A stretch of DNA of 14,320 nucleotides from Ardenticatenaceae bacterium (GTDB lineage: Bacteria; Chloroflexota; Anaerolineae; Promineifilales; Promineifilaceae). The translations under genes and the position numbers were made by a program. Below the pieces are notes generated by a model, which was given only the letters and a program-made list of their open reading frames with translations, did no database searches and was not told where the DNA came from. The stretch's first letter is position 1. The number at the start of each line of letters is the position of its first letter. The DNA is taken from contig JACKBR010000083.1 in assembly GCA_020634495.1 (NCBI GenBank), positions 1 through 14,320 of the forward strand. Direction: 5' to 3'. Below, one piece after another: positions 1-6,385 of this stretch.

Positions 1-1098
1 ACGGATGTGGAGGCCAGTTTGCCTGCCGTTGAAATGGCGCTGTACCAATTTGCTCCGGCTGATCGTCAGGTGGATTTGGTAATTGAAACGCAGCAAGCGG
101 CCGACTTGAATATGGATGTTCTGCGCTCTCAAATTGAGCAGGTAATGACTAACGACGGCCAAGGCTTGTTAGAGAGTGTCTTTATCCTTGACCTGGAGAC
201 GGGCGAAGAGATGAGCATCAATGCCACAGACGCTATCTCTGGGTTGAGCATATTAAAGATCGCGATTTTTATAGATCTGTATCGCAAATTGGATGGCCCG
301 CCAAATGATTACGTTCAAGGATTGCTGTACGAAACGGCCGTGCAATCCAGTAACTTTGCCGCCAATTTACTTTTACATGAAATTGTTGGTGAAGCCAACA
401 CCTATGCTGGTGCACAACAGCTTACAGAATTTCTTCATGAGTTAGGATTGGTAAATACATTTATGGCAATTCCTTATGATTCTGCTCCTGTAGCTGGATG
501 GCAAAATACGCTAACGACACCGGCTAATTCTCAACCAAACTTGATTTTGCAGCCAGACACTGCTATGCAAACCACCGCTGAAGAAATGGGGACGCTTCTT
601 TCAATGCTGTACTATTGTGCAAAGGGTGGCGGGGCGCTGCTGGCCGCTTACCCCGGTGAAATTACCCCGCAAGAGTGCCAGGCCATCATTGATCTAATGG
701 TGTTGAATGATGAAGGCAATTTGATTCGCTTTGGCGTGCCGGAAGATGTGCGTGTTTCGCATAAGCATGGGTGGGGTGAGGTAACGCACGGCGATGCAGG
801 TATTGTCTTTTCGCCCGGTGGCGATTTTGTGATTGTTGAATATCTACATTACCCGAATGGGGATTTTTTGGTATATGATTTTAGCTTCCCCATTTTGCGC
901 CAGTTTGCCCAGCTTACCTATAATTATTTCAACTTTGAGGAGCCATACGCAGAAAATGTGCAGCTAAGGGCCGAACGAGAAGCAGAGGCGCGGGCGGCAG
1001 CCGCTGCCGCTGCTTTAGCAGCAGAAGAAGCCCAAACTGAAGAAGATGCCGCAGGAGCAGTGGAGGATACGGCCGTAACCCCCACACCCACCCCGTAA
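1..1098 (+). CDS. Class A beta-lactamase-fold serine hydrolase, 5'-truncated
   Basis: The reading frame is open from the first base, so the N-terminus lies outside the window; residues are counted from the GTG at 7. Three motifs in the right order mark the penicillin-recognising serine hydrolase fold: SxxK as SILK (81-84, nucleophile Ser81, base Lys84), SxN as SSN (114-116) and a KTG-like KHG (253-255). The segment TTAEEMGTLL (189-198) is the usual helix before the last motif. I see no clear ExxxN omega-loop motif, so true beta-lactamase activity is doubtful; a peptidoglycan-related or unknown extracytoplasmic hydrolase is more likely. The C-terminus is an Ala/Glu-rich helix (about 318-345) followed by an acidic tail ending in TPTPTP, typical of exported Chloroflexota proteins. 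The fold is well supported; the substrate is unknown. Confidence 0.8.
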   Translation, partial: TDVEASLPAVEMALYQFAPADRQVDLVIETQQAADLNMDVLRSQIEQVMTNDGQGLLESVFILDLETGEEMSINATDAISGLSILKIAIFIDLYRKLDGPPNDYVQGLLYETAVQSSNFAANLLLHEIVGEANTYAGAQQLTEFLHELGLVNTFMAIPYDSAPVAGWQNTLTTPANSQPNLILQPDTAMQTTAEEMGTLLSMLYYCAKGGGALLAAYPGEITPQECQAIIDLMVLNDEGNLIRFGVPEDVRVSHKHGWGEVTHGDAGIVFSPGGDFVIVEYLHYPNGDFLVYDFSFPILRQFAQLTYNYFNFEEPYAENVQLRAEREAEARAAAAAAALAAEEAQTEEDAAGAVEDTAVTPTPTP

Positions 1099-1126
1099 TG
1101 CCCCAAATTTAAAACAGAAGCGCACC

Positions 1127-1156
1127 TTGCACTTTTGGAACCACACTCTTTATAAT
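1127..1156 (+). promoter_or_regulatory. Sigma70-like promoter for the DUF420-like gene
   Basis: TTGCAC (1127-1132) and TATAAT (1151-1156) are separated by 18 bases. Transcription would start near 1163 and leave a leader of about 47 bases before the ATG at 1210. The -10 box is a perfect consensus and the -35 box matches at four of six positions. It lies in the 111-base gap after the serine hydrolase. Confidence 0.5.
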
Positions 1157-1209
1157 GCCAGGCACTATCTTGCTGTTTTTGCCCAACCACAACAAAAAGA
1201 GAGGTGCGT

Positions 1210-1683
1210 ATGCTTAGTTCCGATGGTTTTTTAGCCCCGGCAAGTTACTTTGGAGCCGATTTAGCCCTGGTGGGCGAACTGGTTTTTTATCTGCTCATTT
1301 GCCTCGCAGTGGTGGCCCAGCGGCGCGGCAAATACCATTTGCATGACTGGATTCAGACGCCCGTGGTGCTGCTGAATCTCTTTTTCATTTTTGCCATCAT
1401 GGTGCTGTCTTTGCGGTATGAAAATGTGCCCAGTGAGTTTGTGCAACGGCCGTTCACTCCCTTTTATCTTGTTGTGGTGATCCATTCTGTTTTGGGCATT
1501 CTTGCCGAGGTGCTGGCCATTTACTGTTTACTGGCGGGCCACAAAATATTGCCGCGCAAAATCGGCCGTTTGCGTTACTGGATGTGGGCCACGTTCATCG
1601 TCTGGACCGCGGCCGTGGTGATGGGTGTGTACACTTACATCATCTGGTACATTGTTACCCCAGAACGGCCGCATCTGTTTTAG
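1210..1683 (+). CDS. Four-helix membrane protein, DUF420-like
   Basis: Protein of 157 residues. I chose the ATG at 1210 over the in-frame GTG at 1204 because an AGAGAGG Shine-Dalgarno lies just upstream of it (1198-1204). Four hydrophobic helices are visible: about 16-34 (LVGELVFYLLICLAVVAQ), 50-66 (VVLLNLFFIFAIMVLSL), 84-107 (LVVVIHSVLGILAEVLAIYCLL) and 124-147. Histidines sit near membrane ends (KYHLHDW and VVIHSV), the arrangement seen in DUF420/cytochrome b561-like proteins. Size and topology fit DUF420, whose members sometimes sit near cytochrome oxidase genes, but no respiratory genes are nearby here. The 3' end overlaps the convergent YgjV-like gene by 29 bases. Family call moderate, function unknown. 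Confidence 0.6.
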   Translation: MLSSDGFLAPASYFGADLALVGELVFYLLICLAVVAQRRGKYHLHDWIQTPVVLLNLFFIFAIMVLSLRYENVPSEFVQRPFTPFYLVVVIHSVLGILAEVLAIYCLLAGHKILPRKIGRLRYWMWATFIVWTAAVVMGVYTYIIWYIVTPERPHLF

Positions 1684-1945
1684 CAGAGCTATTGGCGGCG
1701 ATTTGTGGGTGAGAAACGGCCGTAGCCTTAAACGACTGCTGCAAATAATAAATGTTAACCACAACAATAAAAGCGTTCACCACGGCCACCGGATAAGCGC
1801 CAATGATTAAGCCATACGTCGTAAACAGAACAGACCCAATCAAATTGATTACCCTGAGCTTGACCAACGAACGCATCATTAACGAAACAGCAACAAAAAC
1901 GGAAGCGGCATAGCCCAACATTTCAAAACTCATCAAGGTATCCAT
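1655..1945 (-). CDS. Small membrane protein, YgjV-like
   Basis: Protein of 96 residues. The ATG at 1945 is preferred over the adjacent GTG at 1948: AAAGGAG at about 1955-1960 lies eight bases upstream of it. Three short hydrophobic segments (LGYAASVFVAVSLMM, LRVINLIGSVLFTTYGLIIG, PVAVVNAFIVVVNIYYL) carry the pattern 'N-x-x-G-x-x-x-F-x-x-YG' followed by 'P-x-A-x-x-N' that I associate with YgjV/PQ-loop-type half-repeat membrane proteins. The last 30 residues are polar. It is divergent from the Pr6Pr-type gene, sharing the 169-base gap 1946-2114, and its 3' end runs 29 bases into the DUF420-like gene. Its function is unknown; transport of a small molecule is only a guess from topology. Confidence 0.6.
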   Translation of the reverse strand: MDTLMSFEMLGYAASVFVAVSLMMRSLVKLRVINLIGSVLFTTYGLIIGAYPVAVVNAFIVVVNIYYLQQSFKATAVSHPQIAANSSAKTDAAVLG

Positions 1946-2096
1946 CACGTAAACTCCTTTTTACACAGCAAGTTATTTAGCCAAACAGTAGTGCAGCTTC
2001 GTGACGGGAACGTGACAAATCTTAAATTGGGCAAAAACTGCAAACAGACGGTATATTTTGTGAACCCCTAAATAATACGATTTGGCATTAACTCCC

Positions 2097-2104
2097 AAGG
2101 AGGT
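2097..2104 (+). promoter_or_regulatory. Strong ribosome binding site fixing the start of the Pr6Pr-type gene
   Basis: AAGGAGGT, a near-perfect anti-Shine-Dalgarno complement, ends ten bases before the ATG at 2115. This decides against the longer reading frame that begins with TTG at 2082, because the site would then be inside the gene. Confidence 0.75.
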
Positions 2105-2114
2105 AAAGAAAAGT

Positions 2115-2777
2115 ATGGAAGCACAAACTAGAAATGAACGGCGACTTTTATTGTGGGCCATGCTGCTTTCCTCGCTGGTGGGCATTTCAATTTGGTACGT
2201 TCGGCGGCTTACTGGCGCTCCTGTAAATGAATGGTTTTCAGAGACGGTGGTGATGTTCAGCTTTTTTACCAACCTGACCAACCTGCTCATTGTGCTCATG
2301 GCCGGAGCGCTGCTGCTGGGCCGCGGAAGGCTTTCCCGCTGGTTTAGCTCCCCGGCAGTGCAGGCGGCTTGCTGCCTTTACATCGCCTTTGTCGGGCTGG
2401 GGTTCTGGTTCATTTTAGGCGGCCCGCGCAACGTGCAATCCTGGATTTTTTGGATACCGGAGCTGACGGCACATACGCTGTCGCCAATTCTGGGCGTTGT
2501 GTTTTGGGTTCGCTGTGTGGAGAAGGGGTCGCTGAACGGCCGTCATCCCCTCATCTGGCTGGCTTATCCCATTGGCTATCTGCTGTATTGGCTCATTCGC
2601 GGGCCGCTGGTTGGGTATTATCCATACTTTTTTATCGATGTGAATGCGCTCGGCTATGCTGGCGTGGCCATCTGGTCTGGCGCTTTGATCGTTTTTTTCC
2701 TGGTGTTGGGCACACTGATGTGGCGCATCGATCGGCGGCAGGCGAGCCGAAACGAAACGCTTTCCACTACTGCCTGA
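2115..2777 (+). CDS. Pr6Pr-type multi-pass membrane protein
   Basis: Protein of 220 residues, starting at the ATG behind the AAGGAGGT at 2097-2104. Six hydrophobic segments can be picked out. Conserved-looking pieces are FSFFTNLTNLLIVL, WIPELTAHTLSPILGVVFWV, YPIGYLLYWLIRGPLVGYY and PYFFIDVNALGYAGV. The FTxxTN motif, the intramembrane H-T-x-x-P and the YxxxxxIRG-Y-PYxFID stretch match the bacterial Pr6Pr family, related to the eukaryotic FAR-17a/AIG1 (androgen-induced) membrane proteins. Some eukaryotic relatives are threonine hydrolases acting on fatty-acid esters of hydroxy fatty acids; the bacterial role is not established. The lipoprotein gene follows after 19 bases, so co-transcription is likely. 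Confidence 0.75.
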   Translation: MEAQTRNERRLLLWAMLLSSLVGISIWYVRRLTGAPVNEWFSETVVMFSFFTNLTNLLIVLMAGALLLGRGRLSRWFSSPAVQAACCLYIAFVGLGFWFILGGPRNVQSWIFWIPELTAHTLSPILGVVFWVRCVEKGSLNGRHPLIWLAYPIGYLLYWLIRGPLVGYYPYFFIDVNALGYAGVAIWSGALIVFFLVLGTLMWRIDRRQASRNETLSTTA

Positions 2778-2796
2778 AAGATTGTTGGGGGGCACA

Positions 2797-3234
2797 ATGC
2801 GGCCGTTGCTCAAAAAATTTACCCTTCTAAGCCTGTTCCTTTTAATGGTGCCCGCCTGCCAATCGGAAGAGGCCGCGCCAACGCCAACCAGCCGTGCCCA
2901 GGTTGTGATTGACATCACCTCCGGCGTGCCATCGCCCCAGTGGGAGCTGGCTGCGGCCGAGGTTGAGGAGTTGGCCCAGCTGTTGAGCGCTTTGCCTCCT
3001 GAAAACCCCATTGCTTTATATGATGGACTGGGTTACAGAGGGTTTGTCATAACCATGACTTCGCCTCAGCGTGTAATTCGCGTGCAAAATGGGCATGTAG
3101 CGGTTGAACAAGGTGGGGCCAACCAAACCTTTGCTGATACGGATCAGTTGCTTGAAAAATGGCTGCTCAGCATCAGTAAACCTCACGTAGAACCACAGCT
3201 TTATTCTACGCTTGAAGAAGCCATAGAAAAATAG
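2797..3234 (+). CDS. Small lipoprotein, unknown function
   Basis: Protein of 145 residues. I chose the ATG at 2797 over the TTG at 2782 because it gives a clean lipoprotein signal: MRPLLKK, a Leu-rich core, then VPAC with the lipid-bearing cysteine at residue 21. A GGGGGGC stretch (2787-2792) is a weak ribosome site. The mature protein begins with a short Thr/Pro spacer (EEAAPTPTS) and is then a compact alpha/beta domain with no motif I recognise. It should be anchored on the outer face of the cytoplasmic membrane. It lies 19 bases after the Pr6Pr-type gene and 13 bases before the next membrane protein, so the three are probably one transcript. Confidence 0.7.
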   Translation: MRPLLKKFTLLSLFLLMVPACQSEEAAPTPTSRAQVVIDITSGVPSPQWELAAAEVEELAQLLSALPPENPIALYDGLGYRGFVITMTSPQRVIRVQNGHVAVEQGGANQTFADTDQLLEKWLLSISKPHVEPQLYSTLEEAIEK

Positions 3235-3247
3235 GTTATGCACCACC

Positions 3248-3889
3248 ATGAATTCTCAATTGAGCAAATCTTTGGTGGGAATACGGCCGTATGAGGTGTC
3301 GATGGATCTTACATTGTTGCTACAAATATGGGGAGGCGCTGGCTATCTTCTTAACAAGCTGTTCTTTGCCAAAGCGGAACGCGCTGGTGACTTTCAGCGC
3401 AGGCTCATCTGGCTTCGCTGGGCCTGGATTGCTTATCTGGTTGGCCTGCCGCCCTGGGTGTACATTTTCATTTCAGAACGTAACTGGATTGCCGCGGCCG
3501 TAGAAAGCAGCGGCGTCCCGGCAATGCTCATGGGGCTGATTGCCAGTTGGCAAGCGCGTAACCAAGACGGGAAGCACGCCTGGCTGGATTATCTGGCAAA
3601 ATTGATGATCGTGACCGGGATTGGATTGAGCCTCTACGATGCTGGTGGCCTGACCCAAGTGACGCAGTTTATGGAATTGGGTGTGGCTGCCGGCTTTCTG
3701 CTGGGTACTTACCTGATGGCCAAAGGAAAGCCCCAGGGCTATTTTTGGCTGATGGTGGGCAATGTCAGCGCTGCTTCTTTGATGCTGCAACAGGGGTATT
3801 ATGTGCTGGGTGTCCAACAGCTTGTGTCATTGGCGCTTGTGCTGGATGCCTTCCGGGTGCAGCGGCAAACAGTGAGATCGCTCGTGTGA
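3248..3889 (+). CDS. Multi-pass membrane protein, PnuC/YgjV-like
   Basis: Up to 213 residues from the ATG at 3248, but that start has no ribosome site. The in-frame ATG at 3302 (giving 195 residues, MDLTLLLQIWGG) has GAGG five bases upstream and may be the real start. About six hydrophobic segments follow. The C-terminal half (residues about 145-205: GTYLMAKGKPQGYFWLMVGN, then LQQGYYVLGVQQLVSLALVL) resembles the 'K-x-x-GYxxW...N...QGxYxxxxxQ' pattern of PnuC vitamin-precursor transporters and YgjV proteins. That resemblance is by eye only. An energy-independent small-molecule facilitator is possible; the substrate is unknown. Likely co-transcribed with the preceding lipoprotein. Confidence 0.65.
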   Translation: MNSQLSKSLVGIRPYEVSMDLTLLLQIWGGAGYLLNKLFFAKAERAGDFQRRLIWLRWAWIAYLVGLPPWVYIFISERNWIAAAVESSGVPAMLMGLIASWQARNQDGKHAWLDYLAKLMIVTGIGLSLYDAGGLTQVTQFMELGVAAGFLLGTYLMAKGKPQGYFWLMVGNVSAASLMLQQGYYVLGVQQLVSLALVLDAFRVQRQTVRSLV

Positions 3890-3918
3890 TGCGGCCGTTC
3901 TGACGGGAAACGATAAGT

Positions 3919-4875
3919 ATGATCCACAACCAGAATGCAGATAGCCAGATTGACACCCATGAAGCCCAGGCATTTCTCACTCAGAAGCTTGGTCTGGCTT
4001 GTGCAAATGTTACCCTCATTGGCGAAGGGGCCTGGTCGCGCTGCTTTGGTTTCCGCTTGGGCGAGGCAGAACGGGTGATTCGTTTTGGGCGGTATGTGGC
4101 TGACTTTGAGAAAGACAGGCTGGCCTATCGCTACGCAACGCCTGATTTGCCCATTCCTGAAGTGATAGACATTGGCACAACCGAGGCTGGTTATTATGCG
4201 ATCTCAACACGTGTTCACGGTACGCCGTTGGAAAATATCAGCGCCGCGCAGTGGCCGGTCATCGTGCCCTCGCTGGCCGCCGCAATGGAGGCATTGCGCA
4301 CCGCCGATATTTCTGCCACTACTGGCTTTGGCGGCTGGGGCCGCGATGGGAATGCCACAGAAGCCACCTGGTCGGGCCATTTGCTGGCGGTGGCCGTAGA
4401 TGCCCCCGACCGGCGCACCTATGGCTGGCGCAAACGCCTGGCAACCTTTTCTCCACAAGGGGAGGCGGCGTTTACCTGGGGGTATGAATTGCTGCAAAAG
4501 GTCGTCACAGACGCTGTGCCGCGCTGCCTGCTGCACTGCGACCTGATTAACCGCAATGTGCTGGTGAATGAGGCAAAAATCGCCGGTGTGTTTGACTGGG
4601 GCTGCTCAATTTATGGGGATCATCTGTACGAACTGGCCTGGTTTGAGTTTTGGGCACCGTGGATGCCTCAATTGGATGTGTCCTTGCTCAGGTCTGAATT
4701 GGAAAAACGGTGGCAGGCCGCAGGCTATGCTCCCCCAAAAAAGGCAGAGAGGCTGGCCGCGTGCTACCTGCATATTGGCCTCGATCATCTGGCTTACAAT
4801 GCTTATTTGGGCGATTGGGAAACATTGTTGGCTACGGCCGAACGCATGGAGGTTTTGGTAACGGCCGTTCGCTAA
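3919..4875 (+). CDS. Aminoglycoside phosphotransferase (APH)-fold kinase
   Basis: Protein of 318 residues with the APH/choline-kinase fold. The N-lobe has IGEGAWSRCFGFRLG (34-48, nucleotide loop) and VIRFG (53-57), where the usual ATP-binding lysine is replaced by Arg55. The catalytic loop is HCDLINRNVL (206-215), with Asp208 the predicted base and Asn213 the metal ligand. The second metal motif is DWG (226-228), followed by GDHLYELAW, the usual post-DxD stretch. The enzyme should use ATP or GTP to phosphorylate a small hydroxylated molecule; the family covers antibiotic, homoserine, choline and sugar substrates, and nothing here identifies one. No partner genes for resistance are present. 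It starts 29 bases after the membrane protein gene, with only a weak ribosome site. Confidence 0.85.
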   Translation: MIHNQNADSQIDTHEAQAFLTQKLGLACANVTLIGEGAWSRCFGFRLGEAERVIRFGRYVADFEKDRLAYRYATPDLPIPEVIDIGTTEAGYYAISTRVHGTPLENISAAQWPVIVPSLAAAMEALRTADISATTGFGGWGRDGNATEATWSGHLLAVAVDAPDRRTYGWRKRLATFSPQGEAAFTWGYELLQKVVTDAVPRCLLHCDLINRNVLVNEAKIAGVFDWGCSIYGDHLYELAWFEFWAPWMPQLDVSLLRSELEKRWQAAGYAPPKKAERLAACYLHIGLDHLAYNAYLGDWETLLATAERMEVLVTAVR

Positions 4876-4938
4876 AACAAACGATTGCCTACGATTTGTC
4901 TGTTTACAAACGGCCGTAATCACGCTATTGTTTCTGCC

Positions 4939-5388
4939 ATGAATACAGAAATAGCCACAACCATCTTCGCCATTCTTGCCTTTGTTATTGTTTTCCCGCT
5001 TTTTTGGAGCGTCATCGTCTTTCTTCTCTCCCGCCTGGGCGGCTGGGGCAGCATGGCAGAGGCGTATCCATCCCGTGAACCACGCTCTGCTCAATGTTTC
5101 TCGTTGCAGAGCGCCATCTTGCGCTTCACCACCAATTACCGGGGCGTCCTAAAAATCTGTGCTGATGAGGAAGGGGTTTACTTTTCGGTGCTGTTCCTCT
5201 TCCGGCCGGGGCATACTCCCTTTTTTGTACCCTGGGAAGAAATTAGCGGCACCAAAAAGAACTACTTTATCATCAACATGGTTGAGCTTCGCTTTCAGCG
5301 CACGCCCAATATCCCGATTCGTCTTTACAAACCAATGGCTGATCGATTGGTGGCTGTGGCCAACGGCCGTTGGGCTTACGATGAATGA
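4939..5388 (+). CDS. One-helix membrane protein with a PH-like C-terminal domain
   Basis: Protein of 149 residues from the ATG at 4939; the frame extends upstream to 4885 but the translation there looks non-coding. A single strong transmembrane helix (about 4-30: IATTIFAILAFVIVF, then SVIVFLL) is followed by a mixed beta-strand domain, with GVLKICADEEGVYFSVLFLF, FVPWEEISGTKKNYF and IPIRLYKPMADRLV. The order 'x-I-x-x-DEEGVYF ... VPWEEI' resembles bacterial PH-like domains that read out membrane lipids. There is no Shine-Dalgarno. A weak promoter (TTTACA 4903-4908, 17 bases, TATTGT 4926-4931) would start transcription at or next to the ATG, so the mRNA may be leaderless. Function unknown. Confidence 0.65.
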   Translation: MNTEIATTIFAILAFVIVFPLFWSVIVFLLSRLGGWGSMAEAYPSREPRSAQCFSLQSAILRFTTNYRGVLKICADEEGVYFSVLFLFRPGHTPFFVPWEEISGTKKNYFIINMVELRFQRTPNIPIRLYKPMADRLVAVANGRWAYDE

Positions 5389-5466
5389 GGGAGATTTGTG
5401 AACGGCCGTTTCTCATCCAAGCCACCCTTAAATTGAACAAGCAAGCCTAAAGCGACCTAATACCAG

Positions 5467-5495
5467 TTGATTTGGTGAATAAATTTGAATACAAT
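5467..5495 (+). promoter_or_regulatory. Sigma70-like promoter for the toxin-antitoxin operon
   Basis: TTGATT (5467-5472) and TACAAT (5490-5495) are separated by exactly 17 bases. Both boxes match the consensus at four or five positions. The leader to the antitoxin ATG would be about 165 bases and would carry the two direct repeats at 5597-5634. No experiment supports it. Confidence 0.4.
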
Positions 5496-5596
5496 AAGCT
5501 TGATAATTATTCAGCGGGGACAGCAAGAGTGCAAGCTCAACACCATGAATGAAAATCAGCAGATTGGCGCAAGGTGCGCTGGCAGGTTTCTCTTAA

Positions 5597-5634
5597 TTCT
5601 CTGTGAAACTCTGCGCTTTCTCTGTGAAGCTCTG
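5597..5634 (+). repeat. Two direct repeats upstream of the antitoxin gene
   Basis: TTCTCTGTGAAACTCTG (5597-5613) and TTCTCTGTGAAGCTCTG (5618-5634) differ at one base and start 21 bases apart, about two helical turns. They end 33 bases before the antitoxin start. A binding site for the antitoxin or the complex is possible. Confidence 0.5.
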
Positions 5635-5667
5635 TGTTCCGCTTTTTAGTTCGAAGGAGCGTGCGTG

Positions 5668-5907
5668 ATGTCTAAAACAATAACCTTGAGAGTAAACGAC
5701 GACGTCTATCAAATGATCAAAACGGCCGCAGATGGCCAGCGGCGCAATCTTTCCAACTTTATTGAGTTTGCCACCCTGCAATATTTAACCTCCGCCACGT
5801 ATGTGGACGATGCCGAAATGGAGCTGATTCTCAATGACGCTGACCTGGTTGCTAATTTGAGACAGGGGCTTGAAGACATTAAAAAAGGCGACTACACCGT
5901 TGTTTGA
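5668..5907 (+). CDS. Ribbon-helix-helix antitoxin (RelB/CopG-type)
   Basis: Protein of 79 residues. The ATG at 5668 is preferred over GTG at 5665 because AAGGAG (5654-5659) lies eight bases upstream. The N-terminal half is a ribbon-helix-helix DNA-binding fold: the strand KTITLRVND, helix DVYQMIKTAADGQ, turn RRNLS and helix NFIEFATLQYL. The C-terminal half (acidic, ending NLRQGLEDIKKGDYTVV) is the toxin-binding tail typical of RelB-like antitoxins. It should neutralise the toxin encoded next and, with it, repress the shared promoter. The reading frame overlaps the toxin frame by eight bases if the toxin starts at 5900. Confidence 0.85.
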   Translation: MSKTITLRVNDDVYQMIKTAADGQRRNLSNFIEFATLQYLTSATYVDDAEMELILNDADLVANLRQGLEDIKKGDYTVV

Positions 5908-6169
5908 CTTTAAGATTGCCGAAACCAAAACGTTTGCCAAGGCTAAGCAAAAAATCAGCCCGAAGCTGGTTCAAAAAATTAACGACGTGGTTTATCCGCA
6001 GCTAAGAAGCAACCCCTATTTTGGTGCCAACATCAAAAAACTGAAAGGCGAATTCGAGGGGTTTTACCGCTACAGAATCGGCAATTACCGGCTGTTTTAC
6101 CTGATTGATGACAAGAAGGTGTTTGTGTTTATCATTGACCTTAAGCAAAGAAAAGATGCTTACAAGTAA
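5900..6169 (+). CDS. RelE/ParE-superfamily toxin
   Basis: Protein of 89 residues if it starts at the TTG at 5900, giving MFDFKIAETKTFAKAKQ, the usual RelE N-terminus ('F-x-I-x-x-T-x-x-F-x-K'). The frame also has a TTG at 5870 but no upstream ATG or GTG. The core matches RelE: QLRSNPYFGANIKKLKGEFEGFYRYRIGNYRLFYLIDDKKVFVFIIDLKQRKDAYK, split here as the loop NPYFGANIKKLKG, then YRYRIGNYRLFYLI, then DLKQRKDAYK. The basic residues around YRYRIGNYR and the terminal Tyr are where family members act on mRNA at the ribosome. The eight-base overlap TTGTTTGA with the antitoxin stop suggests translational coupling. Residue count is normal for the family, so it is probably intact. Confidence 0.85.
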   Translation: MFDFKIAETKTFAKAKQKISPKLVQKINDVVYPQLRSNPYFGANIKKLKGEFEGFYRYRIGNYRLFYLIDDKKVFVFIIDLKQRKDAYK

Positions 6170-6259
6170 AGAGTAGGGAGCCGTTTCCCATTTGCCAGTT
6201 GGTTGGGGTGAGGTGTGGGGGTGAGAGATACGGCCGTACCCAACCTGCAAAACTAGCAG

Positions 6260-6385
6260 AACATCGACCAAAGGCATATTAATCTTTTGCTAGATAAAGA
6301 AACAATAGAGGGACGAACAGGTTTACATATAGGATTTGACAAAGCTTATCTTGAGCTAAGAGAACACATCTTTAATTCGAGATAA
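6260..6385 (+). pseudogene. Possible C-terminal gene remnant at the edge of the AT-rich segment
   Basis: A frame of 41 codons ending at TAA 6383-6385 reads like protein (NIDQRHINLLLDKETIEG, then RTGLHIGFDKAYLELREHI), with AT-rich codons. A TAG at 6254-6256 precedes it and there is no good start codon or ribosome site. It overlaps the 3' end of the solute-binding gene on the other strand by 14 bases. It could be the cut-off end of a gene lost when the neighbouring segment arrived, or chance. I do not recognise the sequence. Confidence 0.25.

Larger units (their letters stand above)
5389..5667. other. Intergenic region upstream of the toxin-antitoxin pair
   Basis: This 279-base gap holds no credible gene. 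It contains one ACGGCCGT palindrome (5402-5409), a promoter candidate (5467-5495) and two copies of TTCTCTGTGAARCTCTG (5597-5613 and 5618-5634) starting 21 bases apart. The repeats lie just upstream of the antitoxin ribosome site and could be an operator for the ribbon-helix-helix antitoxin, though they are direct repeats rather than the usual palindromes. Confidence 0.5.

Noticed and set aside
1..1098. Antibiotic-resistance beta-lactamase
   Set aside because: The fold motifs are present but no catalytic omega-loop motif is visible, and neighbours give no resistance context.
2000..2016. CGTGAC direct repeats 11 bases apart in the divergent gap, as an operator
   Set aside because: Only two six-base copies, without symmetry or any regulator nearby; too weak to call.
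3919..4875. Aminoglycoside resistance gene
   Set aside because: The APH fold is shared by many kinases of metabolites; an Arg replaces the usual ATP-binding lysine and nothing identifies an antibiotic substrate.
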